A DNA stretch of 64,000 bases, taken from assembly GCA_026724425.1 (NCBI GenBank), contig JAIUCV010000118.1, positions 1,674,001 to 1,738,000 on the forward strand, written 5' to 3'. This document shows positions 1 through 13,300 of the stretch, in pieces. Under the pieces are notes generated by a model. The model saw only the letters and a list, made by a program, of their open reading frames with translations, did not search any database and was not told the DNA's origin. This stretch comes from Erythrophleum ivorense. Its lineage: Eukaryota; Streptophyta; Magnoliopsida; Fabales; Fabaceae. A program made the translations under genes and the position numbers. Numbering within the stretch: the stretch's first letter is position 1; the number at the start of each line of letters is the position of its first letter.

Positions 1-1690
1 ACTTGATTGATTCTTAAATAAGGTTCACTAGTACACAGAAGTACAATAATATATTACTTTCTTAGTCTTATAAGAATTGACATGTTTCAATCAATTATCT
101 CAAGTAAGATATCAAATAGGATATTTATATTTAGAAACTCAACTTTATAGAGCTCACTAATGATCCCATTTAGAGTTTTCACAATAATTATTGCATAAGC
201 ACAATAGCTAGAATAGCAACAATATAGAGAAACATAAATTATATGTATAACATAATCGCAAACAAAAGTTTCATTCAAAATCTAGCTAATACAATTACAT
301 AAAAAATAGTTATTTATTATGATCCTACATAAGGGTATCATATTACAATAATCCAAGAAAACCCAAAAGGTATATCAAGGATAAGAAAATCAATGCCTTT
401 ATATATCAATATGATAAAAGAAATATTAAGACATCAAACAAAATATAACAAAATAAAAATTTATAACATAATCAAAATAATATCATGTAATGTCACATCA
501 ATAGGATATGTAATATTACTTGTACAATCTATCTCATATAATCTAATGACCAGAGTAAAAATATTATATTTCATATATAAATTTTCATAACAAACTTCAT
601 GATAGGTGGAGGAAATTATTTAAAATAAAGTTAGATAAAAATTGGATTACCTTAAAATGACATGTTTATTCCTATATTCAAGTGACACATAATAATCCAA
701 AAAAAACCAAGCACACCTCGAATCATATAATATTATCAATCATAATGTACTAAAACAATCAAATGATATGAGAATCCCTTTTATGAATGTCATTGGAGAA
801 TACTTCTAAGAAAATAGGATTGAGCATATAAGTTTATAAAATATAATTATAATTCTCAAATATCACCATTGTCAATTTATCAATAAAATAAAATATCTCT
901 TGCCACATAAGGATAGGTGAATAAGACCTATTAAGGTTAATATATGCTATTTCTAGAAGGCCTTTACTGCAAGTGCATCTTTCTTCCTAGTTTTGGTAAA
1001 CTATCCCGAGAACAATCAACACAATTCCCATATTCCAAAATCAACACAAGAAGAATTTTACACTTGATCAATCTCTCAACAATTTCACTTAATTGTGAGG
1101 TAGAAATTTAAGTCATGACAATGAAATTTTTTTCTTACCTATAAGTCTCAAAAATGAAAAACTCTCCACATTAAAAGATAAATTTTAGAATTAAATATAA
1201 TATATTCCTGTATCTTCACTATAAATAGCTAATGTACCTCTCATAAAATTTCACAATTTAATTGTAAAATAAAAAAATTATGAGAGACCAATCATAGAAT
1301 ACCATCATACATGTGGAAATGTGCACAGTTATCATTTTACAAATATACCATTAATTTTAGAAAAATGCACAATGGCACTTTATCATATTAAATCACAATT
1401 TCTTTCTGCATGACTTAAATTCCTATAGCATAAGAAATATGATAATAGTAACAATATATCACATTAACAATGCTATACTAAGAGGGCATATCCATTGCTA
1501 ATTTAATGTATTTAGCACTAATCATGCAACAAAAATAATTAGAGATACACCAATATATATATGATGACTCCCTAATTTAAGATGAAAAAGAAATACATTT
1601 GAGATTAAATTAGGGAGGCAAAATACTTTCCTCTTGATTAATAGGGTAAAAATGTATTCAATCAAGCAAAATAAAGAAAGTGTTTTATTA
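1..1690. other. AT-rich intergenic DNA, nothing recognised
   Basis: This stretch is strongly AT-rich. I see only short open frames with no recognisable protein motif, no terminal repeats and no RNA gene. It is probably old, degraded repeat or spacer DNA. Confidence 0.5.
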
Positions 1691-1699
1691 TAATATCTT

Positions 1700-2945
1700 T
1701 ATCAGTTTGAGTCTCACTCTATGATTGATTTCAATTTCAGGAAAAATAGAAGAAGGAAGAAAGAATTGAAAAAAGAGAGGGAAGCTGAGAAGTGAAAAAG
1801 TACAAGTAGAACAAGTCCCCTCGCTACAGCTAGAACTCAATTCGCTGTAGCGAGGAAGGTACTTCGCCATAGCGAAGTCGCGAAGCATACAAATTTCAGG
1901 GAGAAGCTCGCCATAGCAGAGCAATAGCGAGAATAGCATAAATCTATGAATTTATGAGCTCTTGCTATAGGGAGAGGTACTCCTCGCGATAGCGAGATCG
2001 GACCCTGAAACGCACAATTTGGATTAGCAAGCTAAAATAGACGCAAGGAGCGAGGGTTTGCATCATTCAGCAGAGGGAGAACGTTCTGGCCGACTAGGAG
2101 AAGAGGAAAATGCATGAAAGGTGTTGGAGGAGCTTCAACTTGATCGGGAATCCATCAATTCTATCATTTATCCTTTCGATTAGGTGTTTCTACTCCATCT
2201 TTCCTTCTAGTTGATGATAGTTAATATGTTTGCTAAATTTGTTTATGGATTTCAAGCCATGAGCGGCTAAATTTTGTAACCCTTAGGGATTTTATGAACC
2301 TTTAGTCTTTGGAGATTGTTTCCCTTTTTCATTATGCGGTTTAATGAGAATTTTAGTATTTAATCTGAATTATAGTTCATTCTATTGTGTGGCCTCCTTT
2401 AGTTTGATTGTGGATTGGGTAATTAACCTTTGAAAGAAGGAAATTGCTTATAGACCATTGATTAAACAACTTAAGATTGGATATAATCTAATTTGCACTT
2501 GAAATAAAGATATACTCAAGGGCCCTAGGTAGTCGAGATAAGATCTACGCTTAATTAAGTATTAACTACTCCTTAAGACATCAAGAGTGAGTGGATATAT
2601 GGGTTCAATTGGATCGAAAGACAGTTGCACCTAATTAAACCTTGACTCTAAAACTTGTATTAAGCCGTTTAATTGAAAGGGGAATGATTGACATTGGAGC
2701 TAAATGGGATTAAAATTCCTAGGGTGTTTTTAATTGCATACATTCAAATATAACCATCTTTTATTACTGTCTACTACATTTGAAGTAATTTTCATAAAAC
2801 TCAATTACAATTTGATTGTTTAACTAAAATGAACATGAAAACTCTAATGCCTAATTACCAATTGTACTAATTCTCTGAGAGAATGACCTTGATTCATCAC
2901 GTACTACTTCTACGACCCGTACACTTGCGGTGTCATTATCTAGTG
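1700..2945 (+). repeat. Athila-like Ty3/gypsy LTR remnant
   Basis: The segment is non-coding and carries landmarks I associate with plant Athila-type LTRs. These are a 'catgagcggctaaa' leader block near 2258-2271, a later block on germination-type GC islands, and a 3' block 'acgacccgtacacttgcgg' at 2912-2930. In Athila elements the corresponding block closes the 5' LTR just before a TGGCGCC-type primer-binding site. No such site follows here (2936 onward is ordinary AT-rich DNA), so it looks like a solo or truncated LTR. The left border is not resolved. The assignment rests on remembered family landmarks, not on an alignment. Confidence 0.35.
1815..2000. repeat. Cluster of CGC-ATAG-GCG palindromes
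   Basis: Five or six short imperfect palindromes with the same core lie within 190 bp. They include TCGC-tgta-GCGA at 1842-1853, CTTCGC-cata-GCGAAG at 1862-1877 and CTCGC-gata-GCGAG at 1983-1996, plus degenerate versions near 1819, 1907 and 1961. The cluster is locally GC-rich inside an AT-rich setting. It lies inside the Athila-like LTR remnant and may be a local amplification of a short hairpin motif. Confidence 0.6.
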
Positions 2946-4341
2946 AGCATCAATATACATATTAATTGAAAGAGTATGTCAATGATATCCACCAAAACTC
3001 TCTTATGATTGGTCACACAACAAGTGGGCATCCATAAAGTGTTACCGTAAATAAAGACAATTTCCATAATCAAATCCTCAAAATTTCACATAGAAATTGC
3101 GTTCAAATTTATTTTCAACATAATAGAGAAAAGAAAAGTGCATAAATTAAAAAAAAAATTAGTAAATTATACAAATCTTTCTTGATTTTTACTGAAATTA
3201 TACAAATATTTTTTTTATTTTCAAAATATATACAAATATTTCTTGAAACAAAAAGTTGCATTATAATTTACTCTAATTTTAACTTTTTTTAATTAAAATA
3301 TCCTCTATTAACCTAAATACATACTTTTCAAATTAGATTTAATGAAAAAAATCAACTCTTTTTTATTTGTGCATATTTAAAAACAAAATATACTCTTTTT
3401 ATTTTTATTTTTATATATTTAGATATAATACATATTTTTGCATTTAGGTTAATGAAGAGTGTTTTAATAAAAAATTTAAAATTAGACTAAAGTATATATA
3501 CTAAATATAAAAAGAAGGTATGTATAATTTGAAGAAAACTCATAAGAACTAAGTCCATATAAGTTACTCAAAATTATTTGACACATCAAATTATATCACC
3601 TCTAAAAGTATAAAATATATATTAATTATACAAAATTACATGTAAATTCTGCACAAAAATTCTTAATGTCACATTCTAACCTAAAGATGTGATTGGTATG
3701 AGTACAAGATGAGTCTTGCAACGTACAAATTCTTAGTGTCACACTTGTATAAATAAACCATGAACTCTTCAAATACTTCAAAAGACTAGCGCATATCAAA
3801 CTTAAATTCCATGAACAATTTAAATAATTCAAGAATCAAAACCTTTTAAACTAAACCATATATAGAAAATAATATACTCAAGTTTGTCCCTGAGGCACAG
3901 TTAAAAATTGTTTGAAATGAAAGAAGCGAAGTAGAATAGAAAAATAAACGCAGCCATCATCAACCTAATGTTGCCTAATTTGACAATATCAATGCTAAAC
4001 TCCAATCTGGTATGGACAACCCAATTGTGGATCGTTTGCATATTAGAATGGCAGTAGCAGAGCATCGGAACAATGTACAGACTACAGAGGAGTAATGGAG
4101 TATTCTCTAACAGGAGAGAAGTGATAATGTATAGACTATAGACTCTAGCTTAACTTACCTTTTTTCTTATCGGGATTGGCCCTCTGCTACTGAGGATCAC
4201 TATTATTATTGGGCAGCTCTAAGCCAGTCCTTTCCTTGTCGGTTAGGTTGAGCAATTTGGTTGTAGTTATAGTTTAAGCCTTTAATCCTATTGTCAAACC
4301 AATTGATGCTAAATTCGTCAGCTTTTTTCATGATCAATTCA
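2946..4341. other. AT-rich spacer, nothing recognised
   Basis: This is low-complexity AT-rich DNA from about 3120 to 3620, followed by ordinary non-coding sequence. I see no open frame of note, no terminal repeats and no RNA gene. Confidence 0.5.
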
Positions 4342-7300
4342 TGTAATACCCATTTATTCTAAAACGCCCTAAACTAAGGGAATTACTATAGCAAGTCCCT
4401 TAAATTAAATGAATTGAGGCCAAATAAAATTAGGACAATAATCTAAAAAATTGAAAATGAGAATACAAGGCTTAAGATGCCAAAAAACCAGAGTCAGAGT
4501 AACTAAATAAAATCAAAAAAAAATTAGTAGTATTTTTGTAATTTTGGGTACTTTTTAGAAAACTCAAAGGAGGGATCTTTAAATAAAAAAATTGAGTTCT
4601 CTGAAATTCCCAGAGGCCCTAAAAACCATAGAAACTTCTAGAATGGTTAAAACCCTTTTGGTTTATGTTTTAGAGTATTTATTAACCAAAACTTTGACCG
4701 ATCCATTTGAGAATGTTTTAAATTCAATTTGGGTGAAATCAAAGATATTTTATGAATTAGAGAATCTAAATTTTATCATATAAAAGATGATTTTTTAAAA
4801 AGAAACTTAAATAAACCCAAATGGAAAGAACTAAGAAAAAGGGACAAAATGAGAATTTTTAAATAGTGTTTTTAAGAAGCCTAGCTCTTATAAGTCACGC
4901 CCCACTTCTCCCATCTGGCTAATTGGCTTTAGTTCTACCCCAAACTAGAGGAGAGACCAGCCAAGAAAGACATACAAGAGGAGAGCAAAGGAGGAGGGAA
5001 AAACTTAGTAGATAGGTAAAGATTTAAAACTCTTTCCATACTTCTTCCTTTAGCAAACTTGTTTTCCTCTCTTCTCCTTTAGTTTTGGTGATTAAATTGA
5101 GACTGTTTTATGTTTCGTTCAGCAAGAAAAAGGGAGAGTTTGAAAGAGAGACTAGACGCATTAGGAAGTCTCTTAGAAAAACATCAAAACAAGATAACTT
5201 TCATGGTTCTTCTTACATCTCCTTGCTTGTTCTCCATGGGTGTAGGTTCAACCAAACCTAGGCCCATCTTAGATGAGATAAATTCTGGCCAAATTAAGAT
5301 AGAATTAAGGGTTCTAAAGTGTGAAGATTAAAAAGATACAATTAGTATTAAAAGAGAAGCATTAGAAAACAAGTTATGCTACCTAGGGAATTTGTTGCAC
5401 CTAGCTATTTTTGAAGCTTTCTAAGGGTATTTTAGCTTATGTATAAGTGTGTATGAGTTCTCAAGACATCTAAGAAGCCTCGTAAGTGCCAATTCCCTAA
5501 AGAAAATGAATGAAACTCCATAGGCTCTTCCTTGGTAGTGTGTCTCTACCAAGACATGTTCAAGCACCTAAGGAGAGTTTTAATCACTTCTAAGGATAGG
5601 AAGAGCCTAGATATGATTAATGAACATCAAAAGAAGCATTGGTTTAAATTTAGAAATCATAATTTGTGAGATGGAGGTTTAGGTTCTTTTGTAAGATATA
5701 AAGAAGTAACTTAAGTTTAGGCTCCTTGAATTGAATTTATGATGACTCTAAGGAGTCTAAATGGAGTCAAGAGGGATGGATTGAATGAGAAATTAGAGCC
5801 AAAATCATGAATCCCAAAGGTTTTTTCATTATGCCTCGTATGGAACCATAATGGTGTCATAAAAGGAAGTAGACATGCATAGAGTTTGTATAAGGCTAGA
5901 ACTTGTTCCAATGATTGAATTATGCCTCATTTGATGTGCCTAGGCTAAGTGAATCAAGTCCCACCTAATTACATGTGTGTGGCCAAAAAAGGGAAGGAGT
6001 AATCAAATGAAAAAGTTGTGTTCTTATTTCAAAATAGCTCTTTATCCTTTCTTGCATGCATTTCTTGGATGTATGCTTGTCATTGAATGCTTGTGTATAT
6101 GTTTGAACTATGAGATATATTTATAGCTATTGATTACATGTATGGTACCATTATGATTCTTGAAATGTAATTTTGAATGCAAAGTGGCTTGAATGGATGT
6201 GGTTATGCCAAAAGTCCTTTAGAATAGGTGAGGATGAGCCAAAAGTCCCTAAGAATGGGTGAAACACAGCCAAAAGTCTCAAGAAGGAGTGAGACTAAGT
6301 CAAAAGTCCTTTAAAATGGGTGAGGCAAAGCCCAAAGTCCTAAAAAAACTAAGTGAGGCTAAACCAACATCCCCTAGAGCCTATGTTTGATATGTATGAG
6401 TTCATATGATAAGGAAATTGATCTATGTATGTTCATGAAAAGTTTTTTATGGAATGCATGCATTCTTTGACATGTAAATGCATCATATATGTATGTTTGA
6501 AAGGGTAGAAAGCTATTGAAATTCTTTAAATCTCCTTCTTCCCCCACCTATATCTAACCATGTTTAAGTGAGCCAAGTGGAGCAAGAAATGGAGGCCATG
6601 CACCTTGAAGAGTGGAACTTTGACACTAGAATAGGAATTTTATGCATCTTGATGTCAAAGTTTGTAAATATATGATGTACTTGTAAGTAAATAATTGAAC
6701 ATATTTGGAGGTATATAATTATAGTGTATGTGCCATTTTTGAAGCCAAATGAATGAATGTATGAGTTTTTGACACCATAGACCTATGATGTATTTGTGTA
6801 TATTAGCAACTAAGATGGTGATTTTGAGATGTTAGATGATTTGGACCATTTGGAATGCTCTTATAGGCTCTGTTTATACTTTTGGACACGCTCAAATGGA
6901 TGTAAAATGACTAGAAAGCCATTTAGTGCATCTCGATCCCTTTATGGACTTCAAATTGACCATTTTCTTGAGGTAAACCAAAATTTAACCAAATAGATGA
7001 GTTTCTGTATGAAATTTGGCAAATAAATAGGTCTTATTAAGATATTTTCATAAAGCCAAAGAAAACCTAATTTAGAGTTCTAAAAAATTTATTAGAATTT
7101 TTCAAAATTTGCCAAATTATGCAGAATTGTCAACGTTACTATTCATATGGTCAATTTCAATTTTAGGGTCTTTCAAGGGTCAAATGAAGTCCAATGCTTA
7201 TAAAATTTTACAGGCACAAACTAGATATCATAACTTTTTATAGCACTAAAAGCACTCAATTTGGATCAGTATAGAGAGAGTTATGAATTTTTGAATATCA

Positions 7301-7763
7301 GGGTCTGTATTAGTCTGAGAGCATGACCCAAAGTACTGTTCCATTAATTTTCATAAGCTAAATGTGATCGTCTTGGTCTAGAATTATTTTTATTATTAGT
7401 TAACATCTAGAGCTTTCCAAAAAGATATAGCATTCATAATTTTGATTTTTTTAGAATTAGTTATGAATTTTCAAAATTCATATCAGAAAAATAGCCCTGT
7501 AACCTAAGAGCAAAATTTTGATATTGTGAAGTGTGGTCCAAAATTTGAGATTTGTGAACTAATTTGTGACGTTTCTAATATGAATTAGTATGTTATGCAT
7601 AGATAATGAAATTGGTAAGCCCACACTATTTCTAAAACCAAGAATGAATTAAATGGGCTTTCAATAATGCAAATAACCATTGTTAAAGGTGATATTTTCA
7701 TGTAAATAAATATTATATGCCAATTTTTCCATGAATTAAAAGCTATATATATGTGGTGTTACA
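4342..7763 (+). repeat. Long (about 3.4 kb) gypsy-type LTR, apparently solo
   Basis: The left end TGTAATACCC (4342-4351) and right end GTGGTGTTACA (7753-7763) match the TG...CA termini and the characteristic TGTAATACC/GGTGTTACA ends of long chromovirus (Tekay/Del-type) LTRs. The interior is non-coding, with a purine-rich transcribed-leader-like block near 4940-5030 and a minisatellite at 6195-6360. No gag or pol flanks it, so it behaves as a solo LTR. The flanking pentamers are attca (4337-4341) and atcta (7764-7768); they match only partly, so the target-site duplication is not proven. Lineage is inferred from terminal sequence only. Confidence 0.5.
6195..6360 (+). repeat. Minisatellite, about 32-36 bp unit, five degenerate copies
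   Basis: Units of the form gccaaaagtcc-N-gggtgagg recur near 6207, 6238, 6269, 6299 and 6328 with small length changes. The array is inside the long LTR described at 4342-7763, where internal tandem arrays are common. Confidence 0.7.
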
Positions 7764-8085
7764 ATCTAATCCTAAACCTAGGATTTCAAGAATATCACCC
7801 ATCTCAGCAAGCACCATTCTCGTCAAGCAAGCCCTTATCTATACATGGTCTTATAAAATTCTAAGATGAAGGGAGCAATGTTCTTATATGCAGAGGTCGC
7901 TTCTTAAAGCCTTCCTCTCTCTTTACGCTTACTAGGGATGCACTGGTAATGTATGAGTATTCACTATAAATAGCTTTAATTTAATTATGATAATTATATT
8001 TAAATGTGTATTATTTTAACATTTTTATCTTAATTATGATAATTATATTACTTTTTATATTACTGAAAATCAAAATATGTAATAG
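7764..8085. other. Short non-coding spacer
   Basis: No gene is seen. A segment at about 7871-7893 (core gagcaatgttcttatatgca) is nearly identical to part of the hAT transposase at about 8711-8733, so this may include a rearranged scrap of that transposon. Confidence 0.4.
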
Positions 8086-10330
8086 GATTTGGAAATAAGA
8101 AAAATCAGTGTTGCACATGGAAGAAATTTAGGAGGATAAAAAATATAGAAATATAATCACTATAAGTGTCGATTTACTAGTTCTAATATTCGTATTCATT
8201 ACCACTTTTTTTGTGCTCCACCTAGTAAAAAGGATAAAATTCAAAGACGTAATGTTATGCTAAAAGATTATGATGTATATAAAAGGTTGAGAAAAAAAGT
8301 AAAGAATGTTGAAAAATTAGGGGTTGCTTCATCATTGAAAATTCAACATTAACAAAGTCAAATAAATCATCTACCAAACAAATTAAAGAAGCTTTTAATA
8401 TGATGAAAGGGGTATAGTTAACATGAAAATTATGAAAGATTTGTGTGCTAATGGTATTCCTCTTAATGTGTTAAAGAATCCTCAATTTCATGAAATAGTG
8501 TTAGTAATAAATCAAGGTCCTAAAGGGTACAAGGCACCTTCTTATGAAAAGGCAAGGACTATTTTGTTAGATGAATGTAAAAGGTAGATTGAAAAGGATT
8601 TGGATCCTATAAAAGATACTTAGTATACTCATGGCCTTTCTATAATCTTTAATGGATTGGCAAATTGTAAGAACTAAACATTAATAAATGTTATTGCAGC
8701 AAACAATAGAGGAGCAATGTTCTTATATGCAAAGGATTTTTCAAGAGTTGAAAAAACTAGTAAAGAAATTGCTTATTTTTTATTGGAAGCTATTGAAAGG
8801 CTAGGTGCTTGTAATGTTTTCCAAGTGGTGATCGATAATGCTGCTAATTGCAAGCTTCTAGAAAGGAAATTATAAAGGTACGTAAGTATATTTTTTTGTC
8901 TCCATATGTTGTATATACCTTGAATTTGATTTTGAAAGATTTTACAAAAGCTTTTCATTGGCTAGAAGCTACATACAAAAGAAGCAAAGAAATTGTGAAG
9001 TACTTTGTCAATCATTCACATGCTTAGGCCATGTTTAGAATAAATTCAAGGTTGGGGATTTTGAAAGTGGCCAAAACTTGATTTGCTTCTCATTATATTT
9101 TATTAAAAAGACTTGCTGATTGTAGAAAAGCATTAGTCACCACTGTTGCACTTAAGGCTTGGAAAATTTGGGTTAAGAGTGGAAATAAAAGAATAAAGCT
9201 TATTCTTTCATTTTGGAATGAAGTGGAAAATATTGCTTTTACTAAGCCAATTTATTTGCTAATAAAGTTTTGTGATGGTGAAAGACCAAAAATGTCAGAA
9301 TTTTAAGAGAAGATAGATAACATACTTGGTGAACTAAAAGAAATCATGCAAGTGAATAAATATGTTTTCACTACTTTTTTTTATTTACACATTAATTTAT
9401 AATAATTTAATTTTAAACTAATTATCTATTAATTGAATCAAAATTTTATAGGCACAACAATTGCTATAATGAAATGGAAGAGATTATGAAATCAAGGTAG
9501 GGAAAGATGAATTTAACACTGCATTGTCATGGATTTGTACTCACCCTAAGATTTTATGATCACAATTATCTTAGTTTACTAGCACTTGGAGGCATGGCTA
9601 GAAAGTGTCCCAATGAGGATAAAGAACTTATTATGGGAGTAATGGAAGCTTTTAAAAAAATAATAGATAGTGATGATGAAACCAAACTATTACATGAGCA
9701 ATTTGCTAGATTCCACTTGCATAAGGGGTTGTTTGTTATGTCTATAGTACAAGCTGATGCAGTAATAATGGATGCAATAGATTGGTGGGCTACCTATGGA
9801 TTAGAAACTCCACAATTAGCTGAGGTTGTTACAAAGGTATTAACTCAACCTATTACTAGTTCATCAGTATAGAGAAATTGGAGTACATACTCTTTCATTT
9901 ATAGTGCCAAGAGAAGTAAGCTTAATTCTGCAAGAGCTAACAAATTGGTATTCATTCATTTAAATATTCATTTGCGGTCTTATTTCACCGAAAGTTACAA
10001 TGATGGCCTTTACAAAAAAATGGGATGTTGAACCAAAGGATACTTGCATAGATGATTCTAGTGTTAAATTGGAAGAGATGAGATAAAAATTACTAGAAAG
10101 TGAGTTTGTAGATAACAAAAACAATCAAGAAAAAGATGCAAAGGAAAGTAATTTTTCTCCAAATTCTAGTGGATTAAAAAGAGGTTCAAGTTTTGGTCCT
10201 TCCAAAGTTCACACACATGTAATGCAACAAAATTATCTAGATTTGCAGCAAATAAGAATGCTAAAAGAAAGAGAAAATAATTATATTAGAAATATTCTAA
10301 TTTATGTATTTCATATTTTCTTTGAACTTA
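8086..10330 (+). pseudogene. hAT-superfamily transposase remnant
   Basis: Conceptual translation in broken frames gives the hAT transposase order. About 8150-8215 is a degenerate BED zinc finger (YKCRFTSSNIRIHYH-type). About 8640-8860 is a DUF659-like core with NRGAMFLYA, then FQVVIDNAANCK, where hAT proteins have the catalytic-domain VxTDNAxN motif. About 8880-8945 matches the 'IFW.PC.VHTLNL' helix. The C-terminal dimerisation block follows at 9507-9990, with DWWATYG, SSSV, RNWSTYSFIYS and KLVFIHLN. Stops and frameshifts break it, including a TAG at 9870-9872 just before RNWSTYS, where relatives usually have Glu. An intron-like gap lies between about 9360 and 9480. No terminal inverted repeats or 8-bp duplication were identified. 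The copy is not autonomous. Confidence 0.85.
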
Positions 10331-13300
10331 TTTGATTAGGATTTAATTTATGAATTTATGAGTTATAGCTTTGAAGTCTAAGTTTTAATGTATTCATTCT
10401 TTTATGTGATTATATTTATTAATTTTTTTTAAATTATTAATCTCTTAAATATATAAAAATATTATATAGATTGGATATTCGTAATCTTGTATTATACTAC
10501 CTATCAAATTAGCATACCAACTAAGTATACCCTCTCGTGTTGCAAATTATACAAATTAACGTACCCTGTACCCATACCTGTACTTGTATCCCTTACCCTA
10601 GCGAATTACATATTAGGTAACACTGACTCAACATGCATCAAGTGTAATAGGGACACTTCCTACCAATTCCCCCAACCATTCCTAGACATGGGAATGCCTT
10701 GAAGAGCCCGATTAGAATTGAAAAATAGAGTTGCAAGATCAAAGGATGCTAGGCAAGTAAAACAAATTAACTAGTAAGGATGCACAAGAATGGTAGAGCT
10801 TGCAAAAATGAAGGAGTGAAAGAGACAGAGTTTTAAAATTTGCATATCAAGAAACATCTTGACATACATGAATTTGGCTAGGAGAAAAAGCACCTTGCAA
10901 GAAAGAAGAGAAGTGGATAACCCATCGAGAGTCACTACACAAGAAAAAGCTGATGCAATTAGAATCTAATATGCTTCTTTTATTGGTTTGACAACTCACG
11001 ACAAAGTGGAGATATGTTGAATGAAAGGATAGCATTGTAAAATGACCAAATGGGACAACCTTTAGTCTAAAAAAGAGGGGCAAAGTGGGAATTTGCAAAA
11101 TATAGTTCTAACTACAAAAATATAAAATAAAATACTTAACTAAATTGGGATGGAATTCCAAGTGCCAACTAAAGAAAATTATTTAATTTTATTTTGACCT
11201 AAAATTTTACTTAGTTCAAGTTTAGATTTTCCTTTTCATATACATACACACCATAGTATGATTTTATTTATATTAATTACTTCACTTTTGTGTTATATCT
11301 TATTCTTTTAATCTGAATTTGTTCTTTTGATTTAAATTTATAAATGAATTCCCATTAATTTCTCTTTCTCTAAATTTGTGGGCTATTTCATTGGTCTCCT
11401 TTAAAAACAAATTTGGTCCCCGAATTTTTTTTTTTAGGTTTAAGCGTAAGTCTTAGGAGTCGAAAAAGCCAACACATTCATAATTGTTGTATAATGCAAA
11501 CTCCCAATGCATTAAAATAAAGATCAAATAGAAATCATGTTGTTGACACAAGGTTAAGTTAAAAGCAAAGTCAAATCATGTCAAACCACTTTAAGACAAC
11601 AAGCATGGTATTATGCAATAATTTAGTAGAAATTGAGTTCATAAAGAGTGTTTAGTCATACTAACCAACTTAATACGACGTGCCCCTCCTTAGACCACTT
11701 TTACATAATCAAGTTAAGCTGAAGCCAATAATAGATCCACGATATGCCTTAGGATTTGATTAACATTGTGTTATAGGTAAATCTAAGAATTGTGATCAAC
11801 CATTTGATTAGATTCATGACAGATCCAAATGATTGGGTTGTACTTTGATACCAAGGATTTGCACAAGTCCAATTCCAAAACAAAACCAAGTGTAGTAATA
11901 ATTGAAACCCCTCAACTCAATCCAAGGAGGAACTACATTAAGATAGCACCTCATTCACCTTTTACAACACTTGGGACTAGCATTCTAGTGTACTCAGTGG
12001 TAGTTCTAGATACTTAAATTTTGCACTAATACAATGTTGAAGGACAATCAATTCTCACACACTTAAGATGGGTCTAGCATTTGAAAATCAAGAGTTCAGT
12101 CTAACACAACTCACAATTTAAGCCATGCAAAATATAACATTCTTGGCTTGTTCTTCACTATACAAAACCACATATGAAAGGTAAGAATTGACATAATTTC
12201 AATGTGTCTAGAAAAAATAAATTTTCATCCTTTTCGTAACTTTATCAAATGAAGTATACCATTTTACACAATAGTTAACTTAACACCTTTAATGGTTACT
12301 TAAAAATCACATATTAATGTATTAATTTAAATAGAATGTTAACTTGCTAAGGTCTAGCAAAATTATCTAATACTTTTACAAGAAACAAACAAAAGTACAA
12401 GAAAATCGAACACTTAAAGGAGCAATACAATCTGGTGTGAATCACATTACATAAGGCCCAATCACATATCAGAGACAGTGGTGCACCAAATGGATTATTA
12501 GGAAAATAATATATAGGTTTATAACTAAGTTACATGATTCCATTTTGTTTTTACTCAACTAGAAAACTTCTCCCTAGAACTTCTCAGAAAGCAGGAACCA
12601 AAGGTTGCATTCTTATTCCTAAGATTCTAACTTCCAAAGATAAACCCATGTTTTATAAAAGTTAAGCATCATTACTCCTACCTATAATGTGACCTAAACA
12701 AACAATATGTTATATTTAATTATTATCCTCAAGCATCTACCCAATCATAGGGAAAAAGGATGTCATCAAGCCTGATGGTCATTGCTTGATAACAAATCAT
12801 GTTTATCTAGGTATGACTATCTTTCAATAAATATAGAGTACTATAAGTTATTCCATTACCAATAATACACATGATTTGACTCTCCTGAAGTTGTCTACTA
12901 TAACTCTTTCCTTTTTTCTATTTATCAAGATGTCATTCCACAAATTAATCTTTGTTCTACCACTTGACTTACTGTCTAACTTAATAAAGAGATTTCCTAT
13001 TATGGAAGACATGATACATAATAAGAGAACTTCCTAATCTTTCTATGTTTCCAACTCGTAATGGAATATACTCTAGAAGAATTTGATGAAAACACACAAA
13101 ACATATTCTAACAACATCTTAATGTTATATTGAGGCATAAATTATAAGCCTATAACAATGCACAATTAACCTCTTGTAATTCAAAGAAATTTATGCTTGT
13201 ATTTCAATCAATGCTATGTTAAATCAATGATAGGGCAACCACAATAGTCAAGAACAATATACTTTCACAAATAACCATATTACAAGAATTTAGACCTATA

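Noticed and set aside
393..590. 65-codon plus-strand frame
   Set aside because: Ile/Tyr/Asn/Lys-rich, as expected from AT-rich non-coding DNA; no motif.
1699..2940. ttatc repeats at 1699-1703 and 2936-2940 as a target-site duplication of the Athila-like LTR
   Set aside because: The sequence after the left copy does not begin with TG, so the match is probably chance.
10487..10702. 71-codon plus-strand frame with several Cys residues
   Set aside because: No recognisable zinc-binding spacing, no start context, and no neighbouring exons.
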